From the NCBI GenBank assembly GCA_002441045.1, contig DJWQ01000205.1, positions 1 through 5,622 of the forward strand: a stretch of 5,622 nt of DNA. The letters run 5' to 3'. The position numbers and the translations under genes were made by a program. Below the pieces are notes generated by a model. The model was not told the DNA's origin and did no database searches. It saw only the letters and a program-made list of their open reading frames with translations. Origin of the DNA: Firmicutes bacterium UBA6226 (GTDB taxonomy: Bacteria > Bacillota_A > Clostridia > Peptostreptococcales > Acidaminobacteraceae). How positions within the stretch are numbered: position 1 is the stretch's first letter; each line of letters begins with the position of its first letter. Positions 5,528-5,622 of this stretch are shown one piece after another.

Positions 5528-5622
5528 ATGTTAATTAAAGATTACATCTATACAGTTGGTAAATATCTACCTGAAAAAACCAGAGCAGATATTGGAAAAG
5601 AAATTGAAGCAACCATTTATGA
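5528..5622 (+). CDS. Start of a probable HAAS-domain membrane protein (runs off the right edge)
   Basis: Thirty-one complete codons are visible, beginning MLIKDYIYTVGKYLPEKTR and continuing ADIGKEIEATIY. This pattern (short helix, LPEKxRxDI, then KEI or RELxxxI) resembles the N-terminal alpha-helical HAAS (HTH-associated signalling, DUF1700-like) domain of membrane proteins encoded next to PadR regulators. In those systems the HAAS protein is thought to pass a membrane signal to the PadR repressor. The ATG is at 5528-5530, with AAGGAGG (5515-5521) ending inside the padR gene and a one-base gap between genes, so translation is probably coupled. No membrane segment is in view, so the class is inferred from a short stretch and context. 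Confidence 0.65.
   Translation, partial: MLIKDYIYTVGKYLPEKTRADIGKEIEATIY

Overview
The window looks like ordinary chromosome from a low-GC Gram-positive bacterium, most likely an anaerobic member of the Clostridia. The reasons are AT-rich intergenic DNA, strong AGGAGG/AGGTGAT ribosome binding sites, sigma-A-type promoters, a ferrous-iron (Feo) locus with Fur-type operators, an HD-GYP signalling protein, and a PadR regulator followed by a HAAS-like membrane-protein start. The genus cannot be fixed from the sequence alone. I saw no phage, insertion sequence, CRISPR array, tRNA or rRNA.

The left half is read from the minus strand, in transcription order: a YgjP-type zinc metallopeptidase (2333-3088), a PAS-GAF-HD-GYP cyclic-di-GMP phosphodiesterase candidate (634-2247), feoA (190-405), and the first 17 codons of feoB (1-52). 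Each appears to have its own promoter. feoA sits behind a 31-bp near-perfect palindromic Fur operator (508-538) that covers its promoter. feoB has a second, perfect Fur palindrome (134-150) in the feoA-feoB gap, so the two feo genes may be controlled separately as well as together.

The right half is read from the plus strand. hisS (3247-4506) diverges from the YgjP-type gene, and its last bases overlap a second, shorter YgjP-type metallopeptidase gene (4499-4972). A clear intrinsic terminator (5041-5072) closes this pair. Two related metallopeptidase genes therefore bracket hisS, one full-length and one lacking the N-terminal part.

The window ends with a new unit: a consensus promoter with a palindrome in its spacer, a PadR-family regulator (5185-5526), and immediately after it the start of a protein resembling a HAAS-domain membrane protein (5528 to the edge).

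No clearly unprecedented system is visible. The points most worth a second look are the paired YgjP-like genes around hisS, the double Fur control of feoA and feoB, the altered GYP motif of the HD-GYP protein, and the likely PadR autoregulatory site.
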